Shown piece after piece: positions 45,730-53,756 of a stretch of 64,000 nucleotides of DNA. The notes under the pieces were generated by a model that had not been told where the DNA came from, did no database searches, and worked only from the letters and a program-made list of their open reading frames with translations. Source of the stretch: an uncultured Caulobacteraceae bacterium (GTDB taxonomy: Bacteria > Pseudomonadota > Alphaproteobacteria > Caulobacterales > Caulobacteraceae); contig CAIQJF010000035.1 in assembly GCA_903872075.1 (NCBI GenBank), positions 1 through 64,000 of the forward strand. The letters run 5' to 3'. How positions within the stretch are numbered: the stretch's first letter is position 1; every line of letters starts with the position of its first letter. Position numbers and translations under genes: made by a program.

Positions 45730-46323
45730 ATGCGACGCGTCTTTCTCAACCTTGTTCTCGCCCTGGCCCTCGGCGCGCCGGCCACGTCCTATGCGGGTCA
45801 TGACGTGGGCCCGAAGCCGCCGGGAAGCTTCGACTACTATGTGCTGTCGCTGACCTGGGTTCCGGGCTTCTGTGCGATCAAACATGATCCTCAGGAGTGC
45901 GGGAAAGGCCTGGGCTTCGGCCTTCACGGCCTGTGGCCGCAGTTCGCCAACGGCGACTACCCCACGTCCTGCAGCCAGGTTCCTCTGAGCCCGCAGGATC
46001 GGCAGAAGTTCCAGGGCGACTATCCGAGCCCGACCATGATCCAGCATGAGTGGGACAAGCACGGCACGTGCTCGGGGCTCGCGCCGGTGGACTATTTCAA
46101 TCTCTCGGTCGCCGATGAAAACGTGGTGAAAATCCCGCCGGCCTATCGCCAAGGCCGCGTGCTGAAGGCCCAGGACGTGCCTGCCCTCAAGGCGGCTTTC
46201 CGCTCCGCTAACCCCACTCTACCCGCGGACGGCATGGTGACCGCCATCGCCGGCGGCAAGTTCACCGAGATCAGGTTTTGCATCACCAAGGTCGGAACGC
46301 TGCGATCTTGCTCCGCCTCGTAA
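45730..46323 (+). CDS. Secreted ribonuclease T2
   Basis: A 197-residue RNase T2-family endoribonuclease with a Sec signal peptide (MRRVFLNLVLALALGAPATS). Both catalytic segments are intact: CAS I in GFGLHGLWPQ and CAS II in IQHEWDKHGTCS, each containing the catalytic His, plus Glu and Lys in the second. Conserved cysteines fit the fold. It should cleave single-stranded RNA in the periplasm or outside the cell, probably for phosphate or nucleotide scavenging. No immunity protein is visible. GGGGATCC lies upstream of the ATG. Confidence 0.93.
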   Translation: MRRVFLNLVLALALGAPATSYAGHDVGPKPPGSFDYYVLSLTWVPGFCAIKHDPQECGKGLGFGLHGLWPQFANGDYPTSCSQVPLSPQDRQKFQGDYPSPTMIQHEWDKHGTCSGLAPVDYFNLSVADENVVKIPPAYRQGRVLKAQDVPALKAAFRSANPTLPADGMVTAIAGGKFTEIRFCITKVGTLRSCSAS

Positions 46324-46386
46324 GGGCCGTTTGACAGGCCCGCCGCCAGGTCCCAGCCTTCCGTTACGACGGCAGAGGCGGGACAC

Positions 46387-48132
46387 ATGAACTATCGACG
46401 GACGTTGGCTTGCGCCTTGGGCATGGTCGCGAACCTGGCCGTAGGGCCGGTTCTGGCCGCGGGGCCGCCGGCTGCGGATCTGGCGCTGATACACGGCCAC
46501 ATCATCACTGAGGACGCCGCGGGCGGAGTCGCTGAGGCGCTGGCGGTCAAGGACGGCAGGATCATCGCGGTCGGCGCCGACGCCGACCTGAAGCGGCTGA
46601 TCGGACCGAGTACGAAAGTCATTGATCTTGCTGGACGAACCGCCACGCCAGGCCTGATCGACAGCCACGCTCACGTGCTGGAAACCGGCCTGCTCGAGCT
46701 GTTCCAGATCGATCTGGGCGGCGCCCGGAGCGTCGCGGAGATCGTCGCGGCGGTGGCGGCGCGCGCCAAGACGACGGCGCCCGGCGTCTGGATTGTCGGC
46801 GGCGGCTGGGACGAGGGCAAGCTGTCCGAGCATCGCTATCCCACTGCCGCCGACCTCGACGCCGTCGCGCCCAACAACCCCGTCTGGCTGGAGAACACCA
46901 CCGGCCATTATGGCGTCGCGAACGCCGCCGCGCTGCGGATCGGCGGCGTAACATCCGCCACCGCCGATCCGCCGGCCGGAACGATTGAGCATTCTCCGGG
47001 CGGAGCCCCTGCTGGCGTGCTCAAGGAATCGGCGGCTAACCTCGTGCAGCGCCATATCCCCGACGACAGCCCGGCTCAGCGCGAGGCGGCTCTGAGCCAC
47101 ATGATTGGGCGACTGCACGCAGAAGGCATGACCGGGTTCAAGGATCCCTCCATCGGTGCGGAGGACTGGGCGGCCTATCGCGCCCTGGCGCTCCGTGGCG
47201 ATCTGACGGTCGACGCGTGCGTGCTGTTCCACGCCGGCCGCACCCTGGATTCGGCGCGCGAGGCGCTGAGCCTGATCCGCGGCGCTCAGGCTGACGTGGC
47301 GGCCATGCCGGACAAGACCTTGCGGGTCTGCGGAGCCAAGATCTTCATGGACGGCAGTGGCGCGGCGCCCACGGCCTGGATGTACCAGGACTGGAACCGC
47401 GGCCGCATGGAAACCGCCACCGGCAACCACGGCTATCCCCAGACCGATCCGGATATCTATCGCCAGATGGTGCGCCTGTTCGTGAACGCCGATGTGGGCA
47501 TCGGCACCCACGCCATCGGCGACCGCGCCATCGACTGGGTGGTCGATTCCTACGCCGCCGCCCTGGCCGACCATCCGGCGAAGGGCCTGCGTTTGTCGAT
47601 CATCCACGCCAATACGCCCACCGACCACGCCATCGCCGTGATGGGCGATCTGCAGACGCGCTATGACGCCGGCTATCCGGAGAGTCAGGGTGAGTTCACC
47701 TGGTGGATCGGCGACATCTACGCCGCCAATCTCGGCCCCGACCGCGCCCTGCGGCTCAACCCGTTCCGCACCTACCAGCGGCGCGGCCTGATCTGGGCAG
47801 GCGGCTCCGACTCTCCGGTGACCCCCATCGCCGCGCGATACGGAATCTGGGGCGACGTCGCCCGCCAGACCCTGAAAGGGACGTATGGGTCCACGCCTTT
47901 CGGCCTGGGCGAATCCATCGACGTGAAGACCGCCTTGACGTCCTACACCCGCTGGGCCGCGCGCCAGATCGCCGCGGACGAGCGGACGGGGTCGCTTGAG
48001 GTCGGCAAATCCGCGGACATCGCCGTCTGGGATCGCGACCCGCTGAGCGTTCCGACCGACGCGCTCAAGGACATGGTCTGCGAGATGACCCTGTTCCAGG
48101 GCCGCATCGTCTATGAGCGCAAGGCGAAGTGA
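46387..48132 (+). CDS. Exported amidohydrolase, YtcJ-like
   Basis: A 581-residue metal-dependent amidohydrolase, exported by a Sec-type signal (MNYRRTLACALGMVANLAVG). The first metal site is LIDSHAHVLETG; AKIFMDGSGAAPTAWM and GTHAIGDRAIDWVV follow, and it ends EVGKSADIAVWDRDPLS. It belongs to the same group as the protein at 18121-19788 but is clearly diverged. It lies 63 bases after the RNase T2 gene on the same strand and could be cotranscribed. The substrate is unknown. Confidence 0.88.
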   Translation: MNYRRTLACALGMVANLAVGPVLAAGPPAADLALIHGHIITEDAAGGVAEALAVKDGRIIAVGADADLKRLIGPSTKVIDLAGRTATPGLIDSHAHVLETGLLELFQIDLGGARSVAEIVAAVAARAKTTAPGVWIVGGGWDEGKLSEHRYPTAADLDAVAPNNPVWLENTTGHYGVANAAALRIGGVTSATADPPAGTIEHSPGGAPAGVLKESAANLVQRHIPDDSPAQREAALSHMIGRLHAEGMTGFKDPSIGAEDWAAYRALALRGDLTVDACVLFHAGRTLDSAREALSLIRGAQADVAAMPDKTLRVCGAKIFMDGSGAAPTAWMYQDWNRGRMETATGNHGYPQTDPDIYRQMVRLFVNADVGIGTHAIGDRAIDWVVDSYAAALADHPAKGLRLSIIHANTPTDHAIAVMGDLQTRYDAGYPESQGEFTWWIGDIYAANLGPDRALRLNPFRTYQRRGLIWAGGSDSPVTPIAARYGIWGDVARQTLKGTYGSTPFGLGESIDVKTALTSYTRWAARQIAADERTGSLEVGKSADIAVWDRDPLSVPTDALKDMVCEMTLFQGRIVYERKAK

Positions 48133-48144
48133 CGCGCCGCGACC

Positions 48145-49347
48145 TCACATGAAGTTGCGGGTGTGCAGGTCACTGAGGCGCTGAGCCTCGTCGGACAAAA
48201 AGCCCAGGCGCAGCAGGCGCGCCTTGCGGCCGGCGGCCATGTCCGCCTTTAGTCGTTGCACAGCCAGATGGCCCCGAGCCACGGCCGGCGGAGTCAGCTC
48301 TCCCGCGGCCAGCAGGACCAGGGCGTCGAACACCTCCTCGTTGAGTCCCGCGGTCGGGGTCAATTCTTCATGGCGTTGCTCGATCGCGGACTGCAGGCGG
48401 ATCAGATAGCCGGGCTGCGCCGCTAGGCGGTGCTCCAGATGGGCCATGCCGAACGCCACGTGCCGCGCCTCGTCGCGCGCCGCCAGGCGGCAGATCTGCC
48501 GCGTCACTGGATCGGGGGCGTGCTCATGCAGGAAGTTCAGCAGGTTGATGAAACTGCCTTCGCCGAGCACCGACAGCAGAAAGGCGGCGGTCGAGAAATC
48601 GGGCGCCCGCAGCAGGCTGTGCAGCGAGGCCTGACCGCCGGCGGTGGAGAGCATCGGTGCGTGGCCGCGCAGGCCCAGGCGGCGCGTGAACACCTCGATG
48701 TGCCGGGCTTCATCGGCGCACTGCAGCGCCAGCGCCTGCTGCACCTCGCGGTAGTGCGGGTGCACCTGGCCCAGATGGCGGGCCGGCACGATCAGCGCCG
48801 CGTTCTCGTTCTCCACCAGATAGGTCATCACCTGGGCCACCGCCGCCTCGATGACTGGCGGCAGGTCGAAGGGCGCGTCCCAGTCGATCGCGGTCTGCGG
48901 ATCCCATTGTCCCGCGGCCGCCTGGCGATAGAGCTCGCCCGCCGTGGCGGCCCAGATCTCGTCGCGCGTGCTCAGGCTGAACCCGATCGGCGGACTCCCC
49001 GCCTCCACCGTCGCGCCGCGCGCGGCAAGACCCCAGGCGGCGTCGGCCTCGGCGGCTGGCAGGTCGCCCGGTTCGAGCTGCGATTGTCCGGTCGCCAGAG
49101 CGCCGCGCCAGCGGTCCTCCGCCCAGGGACCGCGTGTCAGCACGACCTCCGTGACGCCGTCCGGCGTCGCGCGGGTCGCCATCGCGTGGCCCTCATGCCG
49201 GCGCCAGGAGTCGAGATGCCGCTCCCAATTCGGCGCGCGGCCCCGAACGGTCAGGGTTTCGCCAGTTTGCAGGTCGGCCAGGGCACGGCGGATGAGGAAC
49301 AGGGCGCCCTCGTCCAGGCCCAGGTCCTCAATATCTATAGTCGGCAT
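48145..49347 (-). CDS. Ferritin-like diiron protein with a TusA-like N-terminal domain
   Basis: A 400-residue protein. The N-terminus (about 1-60) resembles the small TusA/SirA fold (LFLIRRALADLQTGETLTVR, then a WERHLDSWRRHEGH block) but lacks the CPxP cysteine that carries sulfur in TusA. The rest is helical, with two diiron-type half-sites: ENENAAL with DEARHIEVF, and GEGSFINLL with DEARHVAFG. This suggests a carboxylate-bridged diiron oxygenase, oxidase or related enzyme. ATG 49347 overlaps the PhnD-like gene by 20 bases, so it is the third gene of an operon with that gene and a sulfotransferase. I do not recognise a characterised homologue. Confidence 0.7.
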   Translation of the reverse strand: MPTIDIEDLGLDEGALFLIRRALADLQTGETLTVRGRAPNWERHLDSWRRHEGHAMATRATPDGVTEVVLTRGPWAEDRWRGALATGQSQLEPGDLPAAEADAAWGLAARGATVEAGSPPIGFSLSTRDEIWAATAGELYRQAAAGQWDPQTAIDWDAPFDLPPVIEAAVAQVMTYLVENENAALIVPARHLGQVHPHYREVQQALALQCADEARHIEVFTRRLGLRGHAPMLSTAGGQASLHSLLRAPDFSTAAFLLSVLGEGSFINLLNFLHEHAPDPVTRQICRLAARDEARHVAFGMAHLEHRLAAQPGYLIRLQSAIEQRHEELTPTAGLNEEVFDALVLLAAGELTPPAVARGHLAVQRLKADMAAGRKARLLRLGFLSDEAQRLSDLHTRNFM

Positions 49348-50188
49348 CGAGAATCCGGCCATCGGGCCCGTAGAATGCCGCTTCGTCCACGGCCGTCTCC
49401 AGCTGCGGATAGCCGCTGACCCGGCCTGGCTTCCACTGCCGGACGCCTTCCAGATACATCAGGGGCCGCATTTCCGGATCGTCCCAGCGCATGGCCAGCA
49501 GCATCTGCGTGAACCGCGCCACCTCGGCCGCCGGCGCGCCGGGGCTGACGGTGAAGTTGCAGTGGTCATAGGGCTCGGTGGTTTCCAGCGCGCGCGTGCT
49601 GCCGGCGGGCAGGGTTCCGTCCAGGCCGAAAGCCAGGTGGTTGCCGTCGATCATGCAGCAGGCGTCCACCTCGCCGGCCAGCAGTGCGACGGCTGCGTCG
49701 CGTTCGCCGCCGATATGGTCGCCATGCTTGCCGCACAGCACGTCGAACCGCCGCACCGTGAAATCGCGTCCGCCCACCAGGCCCGCCTGGCGCAGGTGAT
49801 GGAGCGGGATGAGAGTCGCCTGGGGAGAGTCGATGGCGCCAACGCCCAGCGTCTTGCCGCGCAGATCCGCGGCGCTTTTCAACGGGCTGTCGGCGCGCAC
49901 GACGATCAGCGAGCGCAGGTCGCAGTCGGTGTTGCGCATGGCTACCGCCTCGACGGTCAGGCCGCGGCTTCGGGCGATACGCTCCGCGCGGACCCAGGCC
50001 AGGGGCGAGTTCCAGGCCAGATGGATCGTTCCATCGAACTGGGCCTCAACCTGGGCCTCGTAGTTCGAATAGAGCATATAGTCGAAAGCCAGCCCCTGTT
50101 TGGCGAAGGCCGCTTTGAAGCCTTCCCAGATGGTGACGACCTTGGGCGCATAGGCGACGGCGCCCATGACGAGCGAGGGTTTGTTCAC
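49328..50188 (-). CDS. PhnD-like substrate-binding protein lacking a signal peptide
   Basis: A 286-residue protein of the PhnD/SsuA-like periplasmic binding fold: MGAVAYAPKVVTIWEGFKAA, FDGTIHLAWNSPLAWVRAER, SLIVVRADSPLKSAADLRGK and GVGAIDSPQATLIPLHHL are typical. It begins MNKPSLVMGAVAYAP with no export signal, so it is probably cytoplasmic, and no ABC permease or ATPase lies nearby. Start GTG 50188 is 12 bases after the upstream sulfotransferase stop, and its 3' end overlaps the diiron gene by 20 bases. A role in binding or sensing a small anion for the neighbouring enzyme is inference. Confidence 0.75.
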   Translation of the reverse strand: MNKPSLVMGAVAYAPKVVTIWEGFKAAFAKQGLAFDYMLYSNYEAQVEAQFDGTIHLAWNSPLAWVRAERIARSRGLTVEAVAMRNTDCDLRSLIVVRADSPLKSAADLRGKTLGVGAIDSPQATLIPLHHLRQAGLVGGRDFTVRRFDVLCGKHGDHIGGERDAAVALLAGEVDACCMIDGNHLAFGLDGTLPAGSTRALETTEPYDHCNFTVSPGAPAAEVARFTQMLLAMRWDDPEMRPLMYLEGVRQWKPGRVSGYPQLETAVDEAAFYGPDGRILDADYRY

Positions 50189-50200
50189 GAAAGCTGTCCT

Positions 50201-52012
50201 TCAGTCTGCCTGCGCTGGCAGCAGGTCCCTGAACTCGCCGAGCCAGGGTTCGTAGTTGCGCCAGCGGTTCAGCGATCCTGTATAGGCGCCTTGGCGCGCC
50301 TGCCACAGGCTTGCGGATCTGACGACCCTCTCGTTCCGCTCCGGGGCGAGGCAGGCGTCGTCCCAGTCCAGCCCCAGAAAGGCGATCAGCCGCCGCGTTT
50401 CGGCCTCCCGATCCGTAATCAGGGTGGCGTAGTCCACCTCTGTGAAGCGATCGCGGGGCAGCACCTTGCGCCAGTGATCCATCAGCCGCTGATGCTGCCG
50501 GTACTGGAACAGAACGTCGTCGCGGGTCCAGCCTTGCCGTCCCTTGAAGTTGGTGAAGTAGATCGACAGACAGTTGTCCACGGGTTCGCGGCGGCAGTAG
50601 ATGATCCGTGCGCCGGGCAGGGCCGAGGCGATCTGCCCCAACCGTTCGAAATTGTAGGGCGCCTTGTCGATCACGCGTCGTGCGCCGGGGCCGATCTGCC
50701 GCAGCAGGGCGAGGTAGTCCGCACCCGCTTGGTCCAGATCGGCGTCTGAGACGTGACGGGGGGGTGCGGCGCGGCGATGCAGGTTGGCAAGGCTCACAGT
50801 CTCGGTAACCGACAGACCCGGGCGCGACGCCCGCAGCTGCGTGAACGCCTCAAGCCCGGCTGACGGCTGGCCGGGCGCCGCAACGTTCGACCGCGCGGCG
50901 GCCATCCACGCCTTCACCCGGTCGCTCCAGAACGACAGCTCGCCGCCGCCCGCGACATCCGGGTGGGCAGAAAGGATCTGCTCCGTGAGGGTCGTGCCGG
51001 AGCGCGGCATGCCGATGATCAGGACGGGCAGATCGCCGTCGGCGTCCGGCAACGCTTCTTTGGCCGACCGGGCCCGGCGCAGGGCTTCGGCGGAATACGT
51101 CGCGATCAGTTCGTCATACACGGCCTTGAGGCCGGCGCGGTCGAGGCGCCCGCTCAGACCGCAAAGCTTGTTGCCCAGATCGTAGTGACGCATGGCCTCG
51201 GCGTAGTCGCGCAAATCGTCGTGCGCCTTGCCCAGGCCAAAATGAATAGCCCCGCGCTCGCGGGTCTGAAGATTCCCCTTCTCCAGTCGCGCGGCCAGCC
51301 GAGCGAGCAGCGGGCGATCGGCCTCGGTCATGCGGCGCGAGGCCGCCACATGCTGGAAGCTGTCGGGAAAGTCGTCGATGGCCTTGATCAGATGCGCCTC
51401 GGCCTCGGCGAATGCGCCCTTTTCCAGCAGTAGCTGTCCTAACAGGACATGGGTTCCGGCGTGCGCCGGCGCTGCTGCGGCGGCGCGTCGAAGTTCCTCG
51501 ACGGCGTCTTCGGCGGCGCCCTCCAGACTGAGCGCCTTGGCCAGGGCCAGACGCTGTTCGGTGCGATCCTTGGTGGTGCGGCTCAGCGTCCGGTAAACGG
51601 CGGCCGCCTCGTTTTCCCGCCCCATGTGGTCATGAACGTTGGCTAGGACCTGCAGAGCCGGCTCGAAGCGCGGCCGTCGCTCCACTGCGCGCTGTAGGGC
51701 CACGGCGGCCTCCGCCAGCTGCCCGCTTCGGAACAGCGCGAGACCAAGGTTGTAGTGGGCGTCGGCCGAGTCTGGTGTCATCTGCGCGATGTCACGGAAC
51801 GCGGCGATGGCCGCGGCGTGGCGTCCCGCGTCCCAATGGCGGCTCGCCGTCGCGGCAAGAGCCTGGGACGACTGTCCTGGCTTGGCGATGAGTCGCGGGC
51901 CGGCGGCGCTTTGTCCCGCAAGCGCTGCCGGCGCCTTTCCCTGGCAGCACTTCTTGAATTTCCGCCCGCTGCCGCAGGGGCAAAGGTCATTCCGACTCAA
52001 ATTGTCCCTCAT
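50201..52012 (-). CDS. TPR-repeat sulfotransferase with N-terminal SEC-C zinc motif
   Basis: A 603-residue protein. An N-terminal SEC-C motif (RNDLCPCGSGRKFKKCC, about 6-23) is a zinc-binding element often found on SecA and cytoplasmic proteins. TPR-like repeats follow to about residue 330, then a sulfotransferase domain with the phosphosulfate loop LIIGMPRSGTTLTEQILSAH, VIDKAPYNFERLGQ and IIYCRREPVDNCLSIYF. It starts the operon whose next genes are the PhnD-like and diiron proteins. It is related in layout to 31341-33338, but only this copy has the SEC-C motif. Confidence 0.87.
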   Translation of the reverse strand: MRDNLSRNDLCPCGSGRKFKKCCQGKAPAALAGQSAAGPRLIAKPGQSSQALAATASRHWDAGRHAAAIAAFRDIAQMTPDSADAHYNLGLALFRSGQLAEAAVALQRAVERRPRFEPALQVLANVHDHMGRENEAAAVYRTLSRTTKDRTEQRLALAKALSLEGAAEDAVEELRRAAAAAPAHAGTHVLLGQLLLEKGAFAEAEAHLIKAIDDFPDSFQHVAASRRMTEADRPLLARLAARLEKGNLQTRERGAIHFGLGKAHDDLRDYAEAMRHYDLGNKLCGLSGRLDRAGLKAVYDELIATYSAEALRRARSAKEALPDADGDLPVLIIGMPRSGTTLTEQILSAHPDVAGGGELSFWSDRVKAWMAAARSNVAAPGQPSAGLEAFTQLRASRPGLSVTETVSLANLHRRAAPPRHVSDADLDQAGADYLALLRQIGPGARRVIDKAPYNFERLGQIASALPGARIIYCRREPVDNCLSIYFTNFKGRQGWTRDDVLFQYRQHQRLMDHWRKVLPRDRFTEVDYATLITDREAETRRLIAFLGLDWDDACLAPERNERVVRSASLWQARQGAYTGSLNRWRNYEPWLGEFRDLLPAQAD

Positions 52013-52211
52013 TGAGGTCGCGACTCCGGTTCGCTCTGCGCCTCCGCTGGATGCAGGCTACTACATCGTGGCCCCGCGCGGTCCAACTGGGGCGACCGAC
52101 AGCCCTTTTCATCGTCCGCAGTAATCCGACCCGCCGCAATCACGAGACGGCGGGGTAAATTATGGCGGGACCCACCGGGTCGGAAGGGCCGCCCTTTGGC
52201 ACAATGGGGCG

Positions 52212-52272
52212 TAATTGGGAAATTGAGGCGTTGACAAGGCGCGGCGCGGGCGGTTAATTGGGTGCGAAATTG
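52212..52272 (+). repeat. Imperfect direct repeat TAATTGGG..AAATTG flanking a promoter
   Basis: TAATTGGGAAATTG (52212-52225) recurs as TAATTGGG-TGCG-AAATTG (52255-52272), the copies starting 43 bases apart, close to four helical turns. The repeats bracket the proposed -35 and overlap the -10 box upstream of the PEP-CTERM gene, so they could bind a regulator on one face of the helix. Confidence 0.4.
52231..52259 (+). promoter_or_regulatory. Possible promoter of the PEP-CTERM gene
   Basis: A perfect -35 box TTGACA (52231-52236) is followed after 17 bases by TTAATT (52254-52259), a weak -10. It would start transcription near 52266, about 65 bases before the ATG. The spacing is ideal but the -10 match is poor. 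Confidence 0.4.
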
Positions 52273-52329
52273 GGGCAAAGGGGCACGGTCTCGGTTTTTC
52301 CCGTCTAAACCTTCTCTGGAGATCCTCGA

Positions 52330-52821
52330 ATGATGAAGAAAATGCTTGTCGCTGGCGTCGCAGTTGCCGCCGCCATGTCCGTCGCGGCTTCGGCCGGCGC
52401 CTCCACCTACTTCGCCGGCTACACCACGGCGGTCGGCCCGAGCGGCCTGACCCCGACTGTGAACTTCTCGGCGCCCGGCGGCGCGGCCGTTGACGTGACC
52501 GTCACCGACTGCTGCATCGTCGGCGACTACTATGCGGCCTACGTCGATGGTTCCTATATCGGCTCCACCCCCTTTGAGCCCCTCAATGGCTCGACCCTGA
52601 GCTCGGCCGTGTTCTCGGCGACTTTGGGTGGTGGCACGAGCCACAGCTTCTATCTGGTCGACCAGACCACCGCCATTCTCCCGGCCGGTGTCTACGTCCA
52701 GATCGACTCCTCGGCCGCGCCTGAGCCGGCTTCGTGGGCTTTGATGCTGATCGGCGTCGCCGGTCTGGGCGCCGCGGTTCGTAGCCGCCGCTCGGCCAGC
52801 CTGAAGGGCGCCGTGGCCTAA
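52330..52821 (+). CDS. PEPxxWA-CTERM sorting-domain protein
   Basis: A 163-residue exported protein. The signal peptide is MMKKMLVAGVAVAAAMSVAA, cut near SAGAS. A beta-rich, Thr/Ser/Gly-rich middle with two adjacent cysteines (TDCCIVGDYYAAYVDG) is followed by the sorting signal PEPASWALMLIGVAGLGAAV and a basic end. A strong GGAG site is about 10 bases before the ATG, and a rho-independent terminator follows the stop, so it is a monocistronic unit. The middle resembles no enzyme I recognise. It is processed by an exosortase encoded outside this window. Confidence 0.85.
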   Translation: MMKKMLVAGVAVAAAMSVAASAGASTYFAGYTTAVGPSGLTPTVNFSAPGGAAVDVTVTDCCIVGDYYAAYVDGSYIGSTPFEPLNGSTLSSAVFSATLGGGTSHSFYLVDQTTAILPAGVYVQIDSSAAPEPASWALMLIGVAGLGAAVRSRRSASLKGAVA

Positions 52822-52838
52822 GTCACGTCACTCTCGGA

Positions 52839-52859
52839 AGCCTCCGCGTTGCGGAGGCT
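52839..52859 (+). other. Hairpin downstream of the PEP-CTERM gene
   Basis: AGCCTCCGC-GTT-GCGGAGGCT is a perfect 9-bp stem with a 3-base loop. It lacks a T-run but lies 18 bases after the stop and 15 bases before a full terminator, so the two may act together to end and protect the mRNA. Confidence 0.65.
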
Positions 52860-52873
52860 GACGGTCTGAATAG

Positions 52874-52906
52874 AAGAGCCGCTCCTCACGGGGCGGCTCT
52901 TTTTTT
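52874..52906 (+). terminator. Rho-independent terminator of the PEP-CTERM gene
   Basis: AAGAGCCGC and GCGGCTCTT pair over 9 bp around a 10-base loop, and the arm runs straight into TTTTTTT. It stands 53 bases after the PEP-CTERM stop and 33 bases before the next gene, separating the two. Confidence 0.93.
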
Positions 52907-52938
52907 GCCTCGCTGGAGGCTCTCAGTGGACGGCGAGA

Positions 52939-53727
52939 ATGATTGACCATACTGGCAAGACGGCGCTCATCACGGGCGGCGGATCGGGGATCGGGGAGGC
53001 CTTGGCTATCGCCCTCGCGGCGCGCGGCGCGCGGGTGCTCATTGCCGACCGCAACCTGGAGGGCGCCCAAAGGGTGGCGGCGGGTATCGGCGAAGCGGCG
53101 AGCGCCACATCGTGCGATCTTGGCGATGCCCCCGCCCCCGCCTCCCTGATCGGCGAGGCCTATGAGCGGCTCGGTCGGCTCGATCTGGTTTGCTCCAATG
53201 CTGGCGTCGGCCGTGGCAAACGGATGTTGAAGGAGCCCTTCGACACCGCCGCCATGCAGGTCTTCGAAATCAACATGTTCGCCGGTTTCAGACTGGCTCA
53301 GGCCTATGTGGCCGAGCTTGAGTCGCGCGGCGCGCGTGGCCGGCTGATGCTCACCGGGTCAGAGAATTCGCTGAGCGTTCCTGACGCGGTCAAACATTTT
53401 GGGATGGGCCTCTACGGCGCGTCGAAGCACGGTCTGTTGGTCATGGCCGAGTGGCTCCGCGTTGAGGCGGAGCAGAAGCCGCTCGACCTGCATGTCTTGC
53501 TGCCAGGCGGGGTCTACACGCCCCTCATCGCCGGGGCCCTGCCGGATCCATCAACACTCCCGGCTGACATGAACATCATCAGGCCGGACCGCTGCGCCGA
53601 ACTCGCCCTGAACGGCATGGATCTGGGCCTGTTCTACATCCCGACACACGCCCATATCGCCGACGACCTGCGGCCTCGCACGGAGGGGATCACCGCGAGT
53701 CTGAAAGCGCTCGGCCTCATCGACTGA
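52939..53727 (+). CDS. Short-chain dehydrogenase/reductase
   Basis: A 262-residue classical SDR. The cofactor motif is ALITGGGSGIGEALAIAL, the structural NAG motif appears as CSNAGVG, and catalysis uses Ser in LTGSENSLS with Tyr and Lys in YGASKHGLL. Asp in LIADRN after the second strand suggests NAD preference. Start ATG 52939 is immediately before the first strand. It converges with the Baeyer-Villiger monooxygenase gene and may oxidise or reduce an alcohol/ketone in the same pathway. Confidence 0.9.
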   Translation: MIDHTGKTALITGGGSGIGEALAIALAARGARVLIADRNLEGAQRVAAGIGEAASATSCDLGDAPAPASLIGEAYERLGRLDLVCSNAGVGRGKRMLKEPFDTAAMQVFEINMFAGFRLAQAYVAELESRGARGRLMLTGSENSLSVPDAVKHFGMGLYGASKHGLLVMAEWLRVEAEQKPLDLHVLLPGGVYTPLIAGALPDPSTLPADMNIIRPDRCAELALNGMDLGLFYIPTHAHIADDLRPRTEGITASLKALGLID

Positions 53728-53756
53728 CCGCGGCGCCGGCCCGCCCGGCGGCGTTC

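Larger units (their letters stand above)
52013..52329. other. Divergent intergenic region, 317 bases
   Basis: It lies between the sulfotransferase operon and the PEP-CTERM gene, and no coding frame is convincing. The right third holds a likely promoter (52231-52259) and a diverged direct repeat (52212-52272). A GGGACCCACCGGGTCGG stretch near 52165 could form a weak hairpin. It is richer in G-runs than the coding DNA. Confidence 0.5.

Noticed and set aside
46219..47628. Minus-strand frame of about 470 codons opposite the second amidohydrolase
   Set aside because: Antisense to a gene with clear metal-binding motifs; no domain signals in the translation.
52190..52215. Possible sigma-54 (-24/-12) promoter upstream of the PEP-CTERM gene (TTTGGCACAATGGGGC)
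   Set aside because: GG and GC are 9 bases apart instead of the required 10, and the -12 lacks TTGC. The TTGACA element nearby is a better candidate.
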